From Pseudomonas sp. B20(2017) (GTDB taxonomy: Bacteria; Pseudomonadota; Gammaproteobacteria; Pseudomonadales; Pseudomonadaceae), in assembly GCF_002113125.1 (NCBI RefSeq), contig NZ_NEJP01000009.1, positions 186,001-250,000 of the forward strand: a stretch of 64,000 nucleotides of DNA, written 5' to 3'. Of the stretch, positions 31,847 through 45,776 are shown piece by piece; within the stretch, counting starts at the first letter, position 1, and each line of letters opens with the position of its first letter. The translations under genes and the position numbers were made by a program. The notes under the pieces were generated by a model. That model was not told the origin of the DNA. It saw nothing but the letters and a program-made list of their open reading frames with translations, and did not search any database.

Positions 31847-33358
31847 GTGTCAGTGGAACTTTGGCAGCAGTGCGTGGAGCTTTTGCGCGAAGAGCTGCCT
31901 GCCCAACAATTCAACACCTGGATCCGTCCACTACAGGTCGAAGCCGAAGGCGACGAGTTGCGCGTCTACGCACCGAACCGTTTTGTTCTGGACTGGGTCA
32001 ACGAAAAGTACCTGGGACGCGTCCTTGAACTGCTGGATGAGCATGGCAACGGTCTGGCACCGTCGCTTTCCTTATTAATAGGCAGCAAACGCAGTTCGGC
32101 GCCGCGTGCCGCACCGAATGCGCCGTTGGCTGCTGCGCAAGTGTCCCAGGCTCAGGCCAACGCCGCGCCGGCCAGCTCGCCAGCGCCTGCACCGACCAAA
32201 CGTTCGACGCAGAAAACCGAGGAAATCAGTGAAGAGCCGTCCCGCGACAGCTTCGATCCGATGGCCGGTGCTGCCTCACAACAGGCCCCGGTTCGCGCCG
32301 AGCAGCGCACCGTGCAGGTCGAAGGCGCGCTCAAGCACACCAGCTACCTGAACCGCACCTTCACCTTCGAGAACTTCGTCGAAGGTAAATCCAACCAGCT
32401 CGCCCGTGCGGCGGCCTGGCAAGTGGCAGACAATCCCAAGCACGGCTACAACCCGCTCTTCCTTTATGGTGGCGTGGGTCTGGGTAAGACGCACTTGATG
32501 CACGCGGTGGGTAACCATCTATTAAAGAAGAACCCGAATGCCAAGGTCGTGTACCTGCATTCCGAGCGTTTCGTGGCCGACATGGTCAAGGCGCTGCAAC
32601 TGAACGCGATCAACGAGTTCAAGCGTTTCTACCGCTCGGTGGACGCCCTGCTGATCGACGACATTCAGTTCTTCGCCCGCAAGGAACGTTCCCAGGAAGA
32701 GTTTTTCCACACCTTCAACGCCCTGCTTGAAGGTGGCCAGCAGGTCATTCTCACCAGTGACCGCTACCCGAAAGAAATCGAAGGCCTTGAAGAGCGCCTC
32801 AAATCCCGCTTCGGCTGGGGCCTGACGGTCGCCGTCGAGCCGCCGGAGCTGGAAACCCGCGTAGCCATCTTGATGAAGAAGGCCGACCAGGCCAAAGTCG
32901 AGTTGCCACACGATGCGGCGTTCTTCATTGCCCAGCGCATTCGCTCCAACGTCCGTGAGCTGGAAGGCGCGCTGAAACGCGTGATCGCCCACTCGCACTT
33001 CATGGGCCGCGACATCACCATCGAGCTGATTCGCGAATCCCTGAAGGACCTGTTGGCGCTGCAGGACAAACTGGTCTCTGTGGATAACATTCAGCGCACC
33101 GTCGCCGAGTACTACAAGATCAAGATCTCCGACTTGCTGTCCAAACGCCGTTCGCGTTCGGTCGCTCGTCCGCGTCAGGTGGCCATGGCATTGTCCAAGG
33201 AACTGACCAACCACAGCCTGCCGGAAATCGGCGATGTGTTTGGCGGCCGCGACCACACGACCGTGTTGCACGCCTGCCGCAAGATCAACGAACTTAAGGA
33301 ATCCGACGCGGACATCCGCGAGGACTACAAGAACCTGCTGCGTACTCTGACCACTTGA
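31847..33358 (+). CDS. dnaA: Chromosomal replication initiator protein DnaA
   Basis: The 503-residue AAA+ initiator has domain I ([25 protein letters not shown]) and a long Ala/Pro-rich linker at about 85-165. Domain III has Walker [10 protein letters not shown] near 208 and Walker [11 protein letters not shown] near 270. The DNA-binding domain IV carries the signature [14 protein letters not shown] near 465. The start is GTG with AGGGGA 5 nt upstream. It is the first gene of dnaA-dnaN-recF-gyrB. An exact DnaA box also lies inside the gene at 33079-33087. Confidence 0.98.
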   Translation: MSVELWQQCVELLREELPAQQFNTWIRPLQVEAEGDELRVYAPNRFVLDWVNEKYLGRVLELLDEHGNGLAPSLSLLIGSKRSSAPRAAPNAPLAAAQVSQAQANAAPASSPAPAPTKRSTQKTEEISEEPSRDSFDPMAGAASQQAPVRAEQRTVQVEGALKHTSYLNRTFTFENFVEGKSNQLARAAAWQVADNPKHGYNPLFLYGGVGLGKTHLMHAVGNHLLKKNPNAKVVYLHSERFVADMVKALQLNAINEFKRFYRSVDALLIDDIQFFARKERSQEEFFHTFNALLEGGQQVILTSDRYPKEIEGLEERLKSRFGWGLTVAVEPPELETRVAILMKKADQAKVELPHDAAFFIAQRIRSNVRELEGALKRVIAHSHFMGRDITIELIRESLKDLLALQDKLVSVDNIQRTVAEYYKIKISDLLSKRRSRSVARPRQVAMALSKELTNHSLPEIGDVFGGRDHTTVLHACRKINELKESDADIREDYKNLLRTLTT

Positions 33359-33397
33359 TGAACACCAGCGCAGCTTATTAAGGCAAGGGACTAGACC

Positions 33398-34501
33398 ATG
33401 CATTTCACCATTCAACGCGAAGCCCTGTTGAAACCCCTGCAACTGGTCGCAGGCGTCGTCGAGCGCCGACAGACCTTGCCGGTACTGTCCAACGTGCTGC
33501 TGGTTGTCGATGGCCAGCAACTGTCGCTGACCGGTACCGACCTGGAAGTCGAGCTGGTCGGTCGCGTGCAACTCGAGGAGCCGGCTGAAACAGGTTCCAT
33601 CACCGTGCCTGCGCGCAAGCTGATGGACATCTGCAAGAGCCTGCCGAACGATGCGCTGATCGACATCAAGGTCGACGAGCAGAAGCTGGTGGTGAAAGCC
33701 GGCCGTAGCCGTTTCACTCTGTCGACCCTGCCGGCCAATGACTTCCCGACAGTGGAAGAAGGTCCGGGTTCGCTGACCACCAGTCTGGAACAGAGCAAGC
33801 TGCGTCGCCTGATCGAACGCACCAGTTTCGCCATGGCTCAACAGGACGTGCGTTACTACCTCAACGGTATGTTGCTGGAAGTGTCGACCGGTGTGATCCG
33901 TGCCGTGGCTACCGACGGTCACCGTCTGGCCATGTGCTCGATGCAGGCCGACATCGGTCAGCAGGAACGCCATCAGGTGATCGTGCCTCGTAAAGGCATT
34001 CTCGAACTGGCACGTCTGCTCACCGAGCCGGACGGTAATGTCAGCATCGTCCTGGGACAGCATCACATCCGTGCGACCACCGGCGAATTCACCTTTACTT
34101 CGAAACTGGTCGACGGCAAGTTTCCGGACTACGAGCGCGTTCTGCCGAAGGGCGGCGACAAACTGGTACTCGGCGATCGTCAGGCGCTGCGCGAGGCATT
34201 CAGCCGTACCGCGATTCTGTCCAACGAGAAATACCGCGGTATCCGTCTGCAACTGGCAAGCGGTCAGCTGAAGATCCAGGCCAACAACCCGGAGCAGGAA
34301 GAAGCGGAAGAAGAAGTCGGCGTGGAATACAACGGCGGTTCCCTGGAGATCGGCTTCAACGTCAGCTATCTGCTGGACGTGCTGGGCGTGATGACCACTG
34401 AGCAGGTTCGTCTGATCCTGTCCGACTCCAACAGCAGTGCGCTGGTGCAAGAGTCTGACAATGACGATTCGGCTTACGTTGTCATGCCGATGCGTCTGTA
34501 A
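33398..34501 (+). CDS. dnaN: DNA polymerase III subunit beta (sliding clamp)
   Basis: This 367-residue ring-forming clamp has three similar domains. It starts MHFTIQREALLKPLQLVAG and ends with the conserved SALVQESDNDDSAYVVMPMRL-type tail, in which PMR(L) sits next to the binding pocket. It tethers polymerase III to DNA. It lies 39 bp after dnaA and 14 bp before recF. Confidence 0.98.
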   Translation: MHFTIQREALLKPLQLVAGVVERRQTLPVLSNVLLVVDGQQLSLTGTDLEVELVGRVQLEEPAETGSITVPARKLMDICKSLPNDALIDIKVDEQKLVVKAGRSRFTLSTLPANDFPTVEEGPGSLTTSLEQSKLRRLIERTSFAMAQQDVRYYLNGMLLEVSTGVIRAVATDGHRLAMCSMQADIGQQERHQVIVPRKGILELARLLTEPDGNVSIVLGQHHIRATTGEFTFTSKLVDGKFPDYERVLPKGGDKLVLGDRQALREAFSRTAILSNEKYRGIRLQLASGQLKIQANNPEQEEAEEEVGVEYNGGSLEIGFNVSYLLDVLGVMTTEQVRLILSDSNSSALVQESDNDDSAYVVMPMRL

Positions 34502-34515
34502 TCAGCTGACTCTGG

Positions 34516-38042
<3,527 letters not shown>

Positions 38043-38060
38043 TCCGGGTCAGCGCCAACG

Positions 38061-38092
38061 AAAAGGCCAACGCACAAGCGTTGGCCTTTTTT
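38061..38092 (+). terminator. Rho-independent terminator of gyrB
   Basis: AAAAGGCCAACGC and GCGTTGGCCTTTT form a perfect 13-bp stem over ACAA, followed by TT. It lies 19 bp past the gyrB stop and also separates gyrB from the convergent response-regulator gene. Confidence 0.93.
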
Positions 38093-38104
38093 ATTGCCTG
38101 CGAT

Positions 38105-38821
38105 TCACTCCCCTGCCGCCACACTCTCCAACCGATACCCATACCCATAAATCGTCAGCAACTGCCAACCCCGATCCGCCGTCAGCCCGAGCTTGTTGCG
38201 CAGGCGATAGATATGAGTGTCCAGCGGTCGCGACGTGGACATTTCTTCGTGGGGCCAGAATCGTTCGTACAGGTAATCCCGTGACAGCGGTCGGCCGAGG
38301 TTACTGAACAGGCAATGGGCGAGGCGATACTCGCGCTCGGTCATGACGATCGGTTTCCCGTCGCGGGTGACGGTCAGCTCGGCGTCGTCGAACACCAGGT
38401 CGTTGAAACGCAGGACGTCGGCCGGGGCGCTACGTTGCAGGCTGTGTCGACGCAGGACTGCCGCCACGCGGGCCTTCAGTTCATTGGGCCGAAACGGCTT
38501 GCTGACGTAGTCGTCGGCTCCGGCATTCAGGGCCTGGACGATATCGCTTTCACCGTCGCGGCTGGTCAGCATGATGGCCGCCGGAGGGGCTTCCATGTGT
38601 TCGCGGGTCCAGCGCAGCAGCGCCAGGCCGGTAAGGTCGGGCAATTGCCAATCAAGGATCAGCAGGTCGAAGGTTTCCCGGCGCAGCTGTCGCAGCAGGT
38701 CTTCTCCACTTTCGAAGCTGTGCAGTGACCAGGGCTGCCCTCCGGCCTCTGCCATTTTTTGCAGGGTCTGCTCGACCCGTCGCAGTTCGGCGGGTTCATC
38801 GTCCAGTATCGCAACGCGCAT
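38105..38821 (-). CDS. OmpR-family response regulator
   Basis: This 238-residue protein has a receiver domain with acidic pocket DD at residues 7-8, phosphoacceptor Asp57 in LLILDWQLPDLTG and the conserved Lys in SKPF near 106. A winged-helix DNA-binding domain from about 135 ends in PLDTHIYRLRNKLGL. The start is the ATG before RVAILDDEP; a longer frame has no family support. It is divergent from the adjacent histidine kinase, its probable partner. The target genes are unknown. Confidence 0.92.
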   Translation of the reverse strand: MRVAILDDEPAELRRVEQTLQKMAEAGGQPWSLHSFESGEDLLRQLRRETFDLLILDWQLPDLTGLALLRWTREHMEAPPAAIMLTSRDGESDIVQALNAGADDYVSKPFRPNELKARVAAVLRRHSLQRSAPADVLRFNDLVFDDAELTVTRDGKPIVMTEREYRLAHCLFSNLGRPLSRDYLYERFWPHEEMSTSRPLDTHIYRLRNKLGLTADRGWQLLTIYGYGYRLESVAAGE

Positions 38822-38987
38822 ACGCGGTGGTTCCTTGTCGCTCGGGCAATGGATGCCGGTCTGATCGGCTGACTCCATGCAGTGAAAGTAAGCGGCACGC
38901 CGTGGGGTGAGCCGCTATGATTCTTCGGGTCTACGTCCTCAGACCGGCTGCCTATGAAACCATTCAACCCGCCCTGCCCTGTTTCCC

Positions 38988-40529
38988 ATGAATAACCAGC
39001 GCCGACACGAAAGCCGTGTACCCAGCCAGGTTCAGCGTTTGTTCCGGCAACTGGTGCGCGAGTGGGTGTGGATAAGTCTAGTGCTGTTGCCGCTGACTGC
39101 ACTGCTTTCCTGGCGAGCGCAGATCAATTTGCATGACCCGGCGCCAGTCGCTGGCGCGATGTTGTCGATTGCTCTGGTGGCTTGCGTGTTGGGATTGCTT
39201 CTGTGGCGCCCGCGTCTGGCAATCTGGGTGACACTCGGCGGAATTGCCTGCGTGCTGTTGACGAGTGCAGGCCTGGCTGAAATACGCCGTTGGTGGTCAC
39301 CCACGCCTGCGGCGCTGGGCATGCTGTTCGGTTATCTGATCTGGAACTGGCGACGCCTTAGCGTGGTGCTGACCTACTTCGGCTGGGAGCTGGCGCGGCT
39401 GGACAGCGAACCGAAAGTTTTCCCTGAACGACGTCGGGCGCAGTTTCCCAGCGCCGACCGCTTGCAGGGGCAGATCATGGCGCTTGAGCAAGCCATGAGT
39501 CGTACCCGTGATACCCGCCGATTCATTGCCGACGGGCTGGAGTATCTGCCGGTCGCAACGCTGATCAGCGATCCACGGGGGCAAGTCTTGTTGGGCAACC
39601 GCAAGGCCCGGAGCCTGTTCGATCACACTCTGGTGGGCGAGGATGTGCTCGATCAACTGGCGAGCCTGGGCTATCCGGAGTTATCCACAGATCCTCGCCC
39701 GTCGCTCTCCGAGCTGCCTCTGCTGGAGTTTCGTGATCACAAGGAACGCAGCCTGCGCCTGGAGCGTGCTGCGTTGTTGCCCGTCGATGGCGACCTGCCG
39801 ATCGGCTGGCTCCTGAGTCTCACTGACCTGAGCGCCGAACGCGCCGCCGAGGAACAGCGTGGCGTGTTGCTGCGCTTTCTGTCCCATGACCTGCGCGCCC
39901 CTCATTCGGCGATTCTTGCCCTGCTCGAGGTACACCGGCATCAGACGGGAACAGATTCGCCGCTGTTCGAACAGATTGAGCGCCAGGTACGCCGGGCGCT
40001 GGAACTTACCGACGGCTTCGTTCTGCTGGCCCGGGCCGAATCCGAGGCGTATCAGTTTCAACCAAGCCTGTTCGGGATGCTGGTCATGGATGTGCTGGAT
40101 CAGGCACTGCCCATCGCCCAGCAAAAGCGCATCGAGCTCTTGAGTGACATGGACGAACAATCCCACGAGCGGCTGATCCTGGCCGATCAGGGCTTGCTGA
40201 CCCGCGCACTGTTCAACCTGCTGGAAAATGCAATCAAGTACAGCCCGGCCGGATCAACCGTCGATCTGCGTGTCAGTTGCCACAACGACTGGCTGCGTTG
40301 TGAACTGACCGATCAAGGCAAAGGCATCGCGGCAGAGGAGCTGCCCGACCTATTCAGCCAGTACCGGCGCTTTTCTTCTGCACAGGGCATCGACGGCGTG
40401 GGCCTGGGGTTGTCGATGGTTAAAGCCGTGGTGGATCACCATGGCGGCCGAATTGAATGTCTGAGCGTGGTCGATCAAGGCACGACATTCCGTGTGGAAC
40501 TGCCGCTGATCGCTGAAGAGCAGGCATAA
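38988..40529 (+). CDS. Membrane sensor histidine kinase
   Basis: This 513-residue protein has about four closely packed N-terminal membrane helices between residues 26 and 125 (WVWISLVLLPLTALLSW, AMLSIALVACVLGLLLW, LAIWVTLGGIACVLL, LGMLFGYLIW) with very short loops. A coiled linker, a PAS-like region at about 185-270, and HisKA with His300 in FLSHDLRAPHS follow. The HATPase has N-box LLENAIKYS and GVGLGLSMV. The membrane-to-kinase half resembles CHASE2-type kinases, but no CHASE2 sensor precedes it. It is divergent from the response-regulator gene. Confidence 0.9.
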   Translation: MNNQRRHESRVPSQVQRLFRQLVREWVWISLVLLPLTALLSWRAQINLHDPAPVAGAMLSIALVACVLGLLLWRPRLAIWVTLGGIACVLLTSAGLAEIRRWWSPTPAALGMLFGYLIWNWRRLSVVLTYFGWELARLDSEPKVFPERRRAQFPSADRLQGQIMALEQAMSRTRDTRRFIADGLEYLPVATLISDPRGQVLLGNRKARSLFDHTLVGEDVLDQLASLGYPELSTDPRPSLSELPLLEFRDHKERSLRLERAALLPVDGDLPIGWLLSLTDLSAERAAEEQRGVLLRFLSHDLRAPHSAILALLEVHRHQTGTDSPLFEQIERQVRRALELTDGFVLLARAESEAYQFQPSLFGMLVMDVLDQALPIAQQKRIELLSDMDEQSHERLILADQGLLTRALFNLLENAIKYSPAGSTVDLRVSCHNDWLRCELTDQGKGIAAEELPDLFSQYRRFSSAQGIDGVGLGLSMVKAVVDHHGGRIECLSVVDQGTTFRVELPLIAEEQA

Positions 40530-40555
40530 AAAAACCGGCTATATCAGCCGGTTTC
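40527..40555. terminator. Bidirectional terminator between the histidine kinase and plsC
   Basis: AAACCGGCT and AGCCGGTTT form a 9-bp stem over a 5-nt loop immediately after the kinase stop. The T tract is stronger on the - strand (seven T), so it can also end the plsC message. Confidence 0.82.
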
Positions 40556-40686
40556 CTTACTTCCGAAAAAAACTTATGCACCTTTTACGGTGTTTTATCA
40601 GCTTCGGAAATATATAAGTAAATCAGTAAGTTAATTCAATAATTCAGGATTTTGCGAACAAACCGTACACAGGTTATCCACAAATC
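40556..40686. promoter_or_regulatory. AT-rich spacer with inverted repeat and DnaA box
   Basis: This convergent gap is unusually AT-rich. It contains a 7-bp inverted repeat, TTCCGAA (40561-40567) and TTCGGAA (40603-40609), enclosing CACC-5-GGTG, and an exact DnaA box at 40674-40682 just past the plsC stop. No gene is seen and the function is unknown. Confidence 0.35.
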
Positions 40687-41466
40687 TCAGACAGCGATCT
40701 GATCGTTCGCAGCCGGTGCCTGAGGGGCCGGAGGCAGCGAGCCCATTTCTCGTTGCGTTTTCTCGTTCCACGCCTGCACCCGGTCATTCAGATCGGCGAT
40801 GGCGCGCGGGCCACTGCCCTCGGCGTACATCGGCTCACCGATGACCACGGTAATCACACCCTGCTTTTTACCCCAACCAATTTTCGGCCAGAACTTGCCG
40901 GCATTGTGTGCAATTGGTAGCACCGGAAGCGCCGCATTCACCGCCAAGGCGCTGCCACTGCGGGAAAACTTGCCGATAGTGCCATGAGGAACGCGAGTGC
41001 CTTCAGGGAAGATCAGCACCCAGACATCGTCCTTGAGCAACTCATCACCTTTCGCCGCGACCTGCTTGAGGGCGGCTTTCGGGTTGTCGCGGTCAATCGC
41101 GATCGGCCGCAGCATGGCCATCGCCCAGCCGAAGAATGGCACATACAGCAATTCGCGCTTGAGCACTTGGCTCAAGGGCGAGAAATAAGCGGAGAGAAAG
41201 AACGTCTCCCAGGTGCTCTGGTGGTTCGATTGAATCACGCAGGGCCGGTCAGGCACGTTTTCCGCGCCTTTGATTTCGTAACGGATACCGAGGAACACCT
41301 TGGTCAACCACAAGGCGCAACGACACCAGTACACGTTGATGAAGCGATAGCGCGCCTTGAACGGCAGAAAGGGCGCGATAAAAAAGCTCAGGCTGCACCA
41401 CAGCAGAGCGGTGGTGCCCAGCAGCAGGTAAAAGAGGAAAATTCTGATGGCCTGCAGTATCGACAT
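40687..41466 (-). CDS. plsC: 1-acyl-sn-glycerol-3-phosphate acyltransferase
   Basis: This 259-residue LPLAT-family enzyme makes phosphatidic acid at the inner membrane. The N-terminal hydrophobic helix (IRIFLFYLLLGTTALLWCSLSFF) is followed by the catalytic NHQSTWE (an HX4E variant of HX4D) near residue 80, the substrate motif FPEGTR near 155 and IPIAHN-type block IV. The start is at MSILQAIRI; an upstream ATG adds 15 residues without support. It follows gmhB by 82 bp. Confidence 0.92.
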   Translation of the reverse strand: MSILQAIRIFLFYLLLGTTALLWCSLSFFIAPFLPFKARYRFINVYWCRCALWLTKVFLGIRYEIKGAENVPDRPCVIQSNHQSTWETFFLSAYFSPLSQVLKRELLYVPFFGWAMAMLRPIAIDRDNPKAALKQVAAKGDELLKDDVWVLIFPEGTRVPHGTIGKFSRSGSALAVNAALPVLPIAHNAGKFWPKIGWGKKQGVITVVIGEPMYAEGSGPRAIADLNDRVQAWNEKTQREMGSLPPAPQAPAANDQIAV

Positions 41467-41548
41467 GGCGACGTTTACCGTTACGGGCAATGCCCGACTG
41501 TTCAAGCGCACTCCCGATCAATCCCTGGTCAGGAACTTCAGAAGTACT

Positions 41549-42082
41549 CTAGTTGTGGATAAGTTCTGCGGCAATCGCCGCGAGATCGTCAAAAATCAGG
41601 GTGCCCACCGGCAAGGTCTTGGCCTGAGTCTTTTCGCCTTTCCCGGTCTTTACCAAAACGGGCTGTGAATCGACGGCTTTGGCGGCCTCCAGGTCACCAA
41701 GGCTGTCGCCGACGAACCAGACATTCGTCAGCGCGACGTTGTAATACTGCGCGATGGTTTTCAGCATGCCGGGTTTCGGCTTGCGGCAATCGCAGCCCTC
41801 GTCCGGCCCATGCGGGCAATACACGATCAGCCCGACTTCACCTCCCTGCTCCGCCACCAGTTCGCGCAGGCGCGCGTGCATGGCATCGAGGGTGGCGAGG
41901 TCGTAATAGCCGCGAGCAATGCCCGACTGGTTGGTGGCGACCGCCACCGTCCAGCCGGCCTTGCTCAACTGCGCAATCGCTTCGATCGAGCCGGGGAGCG
42001 GAATCCACTCCTCCACCGACTTGATGTAAGCGTCGGAGTCGTAATTGATCACTCCGTCCCGATCGAGAATCAGCAGTTTCAA
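41549..42082 (-). CDS. gmhB: D-glycero-beta-D-manno-heptose-1,7-bisphosphate 7-phosphatase
   Basis: This 177-residue HAD-type phosphatase acts in ADP-heptose synthesis for the LPS inner core. It has the nucleophile motif LILDRDGVIN at the N-terminus, ATNQSGIARGYY, and the zinc-binding Cys/His cluster CPHGPDEGCDCRKPKPGM near residue 92-109, typical of GmhB. The start is assigned to the TTG at 42082, which gives K-LLILDRD and has GAGGGA 6 nt upstream. Other TTG or CTG codons lie 3-6 bp upstream. Confidence 0.93.
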   Translation of the reverse strand: MKLLILDRDGVINYDSDAYIKSVEEWIPLPGSIEAIAQLSKAGWTVAVATNQSGIARGYYDLATLDAMHARLRELVAEQGGEVGLIVYCPHGPDEGCDCRKPKPGMLKTIAQYYNVALTNVWFVGDSLGDLEAAKAVDSQPVLVKTGKGEKTQAKTLPVGTLIFDDLAAIAAELIHN

Positions 42083-42092
42083 CAGCAATCCC

Positions 42093-44147
42093 TCAACCCA
42101 GCAGCGAAATGTCGGCAACGCCCAGGAACAGGCCACGCAGACGTGCCAGCAGCGCATAGCGGTTGGCCCGCACATTAGCGTCTTCGGCATTGACCATTAC
42201 CGCGTCGAAGAACGCGTCGACCGGCTCGCGCAGGGCGGCCAGACGTGCCAGCGATTCGTTGTACTGACGCGCCGCGGCCATTGGCTGTACAGCCTGGTCC
42301 GCCTGCTGGATCGCCGAGTACAGCGAAAACTCGTTGGCGTTGTCGAAGTATTTGGCCTGGACTTCAGTCGGCACCGAGCCTTCCACCTTGCTCAACAGGT
42401 TCGACACACGCTTGTTCACCGCCGCCAGTGCTGCCGCTTCCGGCAGTTTGCGGAAGGCCTGAACCGCTTGCACACGCTGGTCGAAGTCCAGCGCCGAACC
42501 CGGTTTCAAGGCACGTACCGACAGGTAGGTGGCCACATCCACACCTTCGTCTTCGTAACGCGCACGCAGACGGTCGAAGATGAATTCCAGCACTGCGTCG
42601 TTCAGGCCGGCAGCCTTGACCTTCGCGCCGAAGGAATTCACAGCGAACGCCACGGCATCGTTCAGGTCCAGATCCAGTTGTTTCTCGATCAGGATCCGCA
42701 ACACGCCCAGTGCCGCACGGCGCAGGGCATACGGGTCTTTGCTGCCGGTCGGCAGCATGCCGATGCCGAAGATGCCGACCAGGGTGTCGAGCTTGTCGGC
42801 GATGGCCACGGCCGCACCGGTCAGGGTGGCTGGCAGTTCAGCGCCGGCACCGCGTGGCATGTACTGCTCGTTTAGCGCCAGGGCGACGTCTTCCGGCTCG
42901 CCGTCATTGAGGGCGTAGTAGTAGCCGGCGACACCTTGCATCTCCGGGAACTCGCCGACCATTTCGGTGGCCAGGTCGCACTTCGACAGCAGGCCTGCGC
43001 GGGCGGCCCACGAAGCGTTGCCGCCGATGCGTGCGGCGATGTACGCGGCCAGTTTCGAAACACGTTCGGCCTTGTCGTAGACGCTGCCGAGTTTTTCCTG
43101 GAACACCACGTTCTGCAGGCGATCGTTGAACGCTTCGAGCTTCTGCTTCTTGTCCTGCTTGAAGAAGAACTCGGCGTCGGTCAGGCGTGGGCGAACCACT
43201 TTCTCGTTACCGGCGATGATCTGCTGCGGGTCTTTGGATTCGATGTTGGCCACGGTGATGAAGCGTGGCAGCAGCTTGCCGTCGGCATCCAGCAGGCAGA
43301 AGTACTTCTGGTTGTCCTGCATGGTGGTGATCAGCGCTTCCTGCGGCACGTCGAGGAAACGTTCCTCGAACGAGCACACCAGCGGCACTGGCCACTCGAC
43401 CAGCGCGGTCACTTCGTCGAGCAGCGCCGGCGGCACGATCGCAGTGCCTTCCTGACGGGTCGCCAGTTCTTCGGTGCGTTTGCTGATGATTTCGCGACGC
43501 TCGTTGGCATCGGCCAGCACGTAGGCGGCACGCAGGTCGGCCAGGTAGCTCGACGGCGAACCGATGCGCACGCTTTGCGGGTGGTGGAAACGATGGCCAC
43601 GGGACTCACGGCCTGCCTTCTGAGCGAGGATCGTGCAGTCGATGACCTGGTCGCCGAGCAGCATCACCAGCCACTGGGTCGGACGCACGAACTCTTCCTT
43701 GCGCGCACCCCAACGCATGCGTTTCGGGATCGGCAGGTCGTTCAGCGAGTCTTCGACGATGGTCGGCAGCAGACTTGCAGTCGGCTTGCCCGCAATGTTC
43801 TGGCTGTAGCGCAGTTTCGGACCGCTCTGGTCGATTTCGCTCAGCTCGACGCCGCACTTCTTGGCGAAGCCCAGTGCCGCTTGAGTCGGGTTGCCTTCAG
43901 CATCGAACGCGGCCTGACGTGGCGGGCCGTCGAGGTTGATGCTGCGATCCGGCTGCTGGGTGGCCAGCGCGGTGATCAGCACAGCCAGACGGCGCGGCGC
44001 GGCGTAGACGGCTTTGGTCTCGTAATTCAGGCCGGCAGCTTGCAGGCCTTTGTCGATACCGGCCAGGAACGCTTCGGCCAGGGTGTTCAGGGCTTTGGGT
44101 GGCAGTTCTTCGGTGCCCAGTTCAACCAGAAAATCTTGAGCACTCAT
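42093..44147 (-). CDS. glyS: Glycine-tRNA ligase subunit beta
   Basis: The 684-residue beta subunit of the alpha2beta2 glycyl-tRNA synthetase starts [20 protein letters not shown]. It contains TGDQ-like and HD-type regions in the centre and ends in an anticodon-binding domain of the DALR type ([25 protein letters not shown]). It overlaps glyQ by 4 bp (ATGA), so synthesis of the two subunits is coupled. Confidence 0.97.
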   Translation of the reverse strand: MSAQDFLVELGTEELPPKALNTLAEAFLAGIDKGLQAAGLNYETKAVYAAPRRLAVLITALATQQPDRSINLDGPPRQAAFDAEGNPTQAALGFAKKCGVELSEIDQSGPKLRYSQNIAGKPTASLLPTIVEDSLNDLPIPKRMRWGARKEEFVRPTQWLVMLLGDQVIDCTILAQKAGRESRGHRFHHPQSVRIGSPSSYLADLRAAYVLADANERREIISKRTEELATRQEGTAIVPPALLDEVTALVEWPVPLVCSFEERFLDVPQEALITTMQDNQKYFCLLDADGKLLPRFITVANIESKDPQQIIAGNEKVVRPRLTDAEFFFKQDKKQKLEAFNDRLQNVVFQEKLGSVYDKAERVSKLAAYIAARIGGNASWAARAGLLSKCDLATEMVGEFPEMQGVAGYYYALNDGEPEDVALALNEQYMPRGAGAELPATLTGAAVAIADKLDTLVGIFGIGMLPTGSKDPYALRRAALGVLRILIEKQLDLDLNDAVAFAVNSFGAKVKAAGLNDAVLEFIFDRLRARYEDEGVDVATYLSVRALKPGSALDFDQRVQAVQAFRKLPEAAALAAVNKRVSNLLSKVEGSVPTEVQAKYFDNANEFSLYSAIQQADQAVQPMAAARQYNESLARLAALREPVDAFFDAVMVNAEDANVRANRYALLARLRGLFLGVADISLLG

Positions 44148-45097
44148 TGTGCAGCCTCCAGCTTGGCCAGTACTTCGTCACGCAGGTCCGGGGTTGCCAT
44201 CGGGAAGCCCAGCTTGGCGCGGGCCAGCAGGTAGGCTTGGGCGACGGAACGCGCCAGGGTGCGAACGCGCAGAATGTATTGCTGACGCGCAGTCACCGAG
44301 ATCGCCCGGCGCGCATCCAGCAGGTTGAAGGTGTGCGAGGCCTTCAGGACCATTTCATAGCTCGGCAACGGCAGCGGCTGGTCGAGTTCGATCAGGCGCT
44401 TGGCTTCGCTTTCATAGAAGTCGAACAGCTCGAACAGTTTGTCGACGTTGGCGTGTTCGAAGTTGTAGGTGGACTGCTCCACTTCGTTCTGGTGGAACAC
44501 GTCGCCGTAGGTCACTTTGCCGAACGGACCGTCAGCCCAGACCAGGTCGTAGACCGAATCCACGCCCTGCAGGTACATGGCCAGACGCTCGAGACCGTAG
44601 GTGATCTCGCCGGTCACCGGGTAGCACTCGATGCCGCCCGCCTGCTGGAAGTAAGTGAACTGGGTCACTTCCATGCCGTTCAGCCAGACTTCCCAGCCCA
44701 GACCCCAGGCGCCGAGGGTCGGCGATTCCCAGTTGTCTTCGACGAAGCGGATGTCGTGGACCAGCGGGTCCAGGCCGACATGCTTGAGGGAGCCCAGGTA
44801 CAGTTCCTGGAAGTTGTCCGGGTTCGGCTTCAGGACTACCTGGAATTGGTAGTAGTGCTGCAGACGGTTCGGGTTTTCGCCGTAACGGCCGTCAGTCGGA
44901 CGGCGGCTTGGCTGCACGTAAGCGGCGTTCCAGGTTTCCGGGCCGATGGCACGCAGGAATGTCGCGGTGTGGAAAGTGCCGGCGCCTACTTCCATATCGT
45001 AGGGCTGAAGTACCACACAACCTTGCTCGGCCCAGTATTGCTGGAGCGCGAGGATCAAGTCTTGGAAGGTACGCACGGCTGGCGTAGGCTGGCTCAC
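44144..45097 (-). CDS. glyQ: Glycine-tRNA ligase subunit alpha
   Basis: The 317-residue catalytic subunit begins at a GTG codon ([19 protein letters not shown]) with AGGTG 7 nt upstream. Class II motifs are present ([24 protein letters not shown] and [14 protein letters not shown]). A frame open further upstream runs through the tag promoter and is rejected. It is the first gene of glyQ-glyS-gmhB and divergent from tag. Confidence 0.96.
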   Translation of the reverse strand: MSQPTPAVRTFQDLILALQQYWAEQGCVVLQPYDMEVGAGTFHTATFLRAIGPETWNAAYVQPSRRPTDGRYGENPNRLQHYYQFQVVLKPNPDNFQELYLGSLKHVGLDPLVHDIRFVEDNWESPTLGAWGLGWEVWLNGMEVTQFTYFQQAGGIECYPVTGEITYGLERLAMYLQGVDSVYDLVWADGPFGKVTYGDVFHQNEVEQSTYNFEHANVDKLFELFDFYESEAKRLIELDQPLPLPSYEMVLKASHTFNLLDARRAISVTARQQYILRVRTLARSVAQAYLLARAKLGFPMATPDLRDEVLAKLEAAQ

Positions 45098-45137
45098 GAA
45101 ATTCACCTGTTTCTTGGGCTGCGATTTAAAGAGCGGG

Positions 45138-45143
45138 AGTATA
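45138..45143 (-). promoter_or_regulatory. Candidate -10 element of glyQ
   Basis: TATACT on the - strand lies about 40 bp before the glyQ GTG within a small palindrome CGGGTATACTCCCG. No good -35 hexamer is seen 17 bp away, so this is weak. It may be shared with divergent tag expression. Confidence 0.3.
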
Positions 45144-45178
45144 CCCGATTCAGTCGCACCTCCACCCCCTGGAGCCTT

Positions 45179-45736
45179 ATGCCACGCTGCTTTTGGTGCA
45201 ACGAAGATCCGCTGTACATGGCTTACCACGATCAGGAGTGGGGCACGCCGCTACGCGATGCGCAGGGTTTGTTCGAGTTGCTTTTGCTCGAAGGGTTCCA
45301 GGCCGGGCTTTCGTGGATCACCGTGCTGCGCAAGCGCGAGCGGTATCGCGAGGTGTTGTTCGGCTTCGACGTACAGCGCGTGGCGCAGATGAGCGACGCG
45401 GAAATCGACGAATTGATGCTCGATCCGGGGATCATCCGCAACCGTCTCAAACTCAATGCCGCCCGACGCAACGCCCAAGCCTGGCTGGCGCTGGAAGATC
45501 CGGTGGCGTTTCTCTGGTCGTTTGTGGATAACCGACCGGTGATCAATCATTTCAAGGATCGCAGCGAAGTCCCGGCCATCACCCCGCAAGCCGTGGCCAT
45601 GAGCAAAGGTCTGAAAAAGGCCGGTTTCACCTTCGTCGGTCCGACCATCTGCTACGCGCTGATGCAGGCCTCGGGGATGGTCATGGATCACACTCAGGAC
45701 TGCGACCGCTACGCGCAGCTCGTCAACGCCGGTTAG
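45179..45736 (+). CDS. tag: DNA-3-methyladenine glycosylase I
   Basis: This 185-residue repair glycosylase of the Tag family starts [22 protein letters not shown]. It has the zinc ligands Cys4 and later H/C residues in [13 protein letters not shown], plus [14 protein letters not shown] lining the pocket. It removes 3-methyladenine from alkylated DNA. The ATG has GGAG 5 nt upstream; the frame is open upstream through glyQ but without support. Confidence 0.96.
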   Translation: MPRCFWCNEDPLYMAYHDQEWGTPLRDAQGLFELLLLEGFQAGLSWITVLRKRERYREVLFGFDVQRVAQMSDAEIDELMLDPGIIRNRLKLNAARRNAQAWLALEDPVAFLWSFVDNRPVINHFKDRSEVPAITPQAVAMSKGLKKAGFTFVGPTICYALMQASGMVMDHTQDCDRYAQLVNAG

Positions 45737-45776
45737 AATGGCCGCCTCGCGCACAGCACAAGATCAGGAGTGACCT

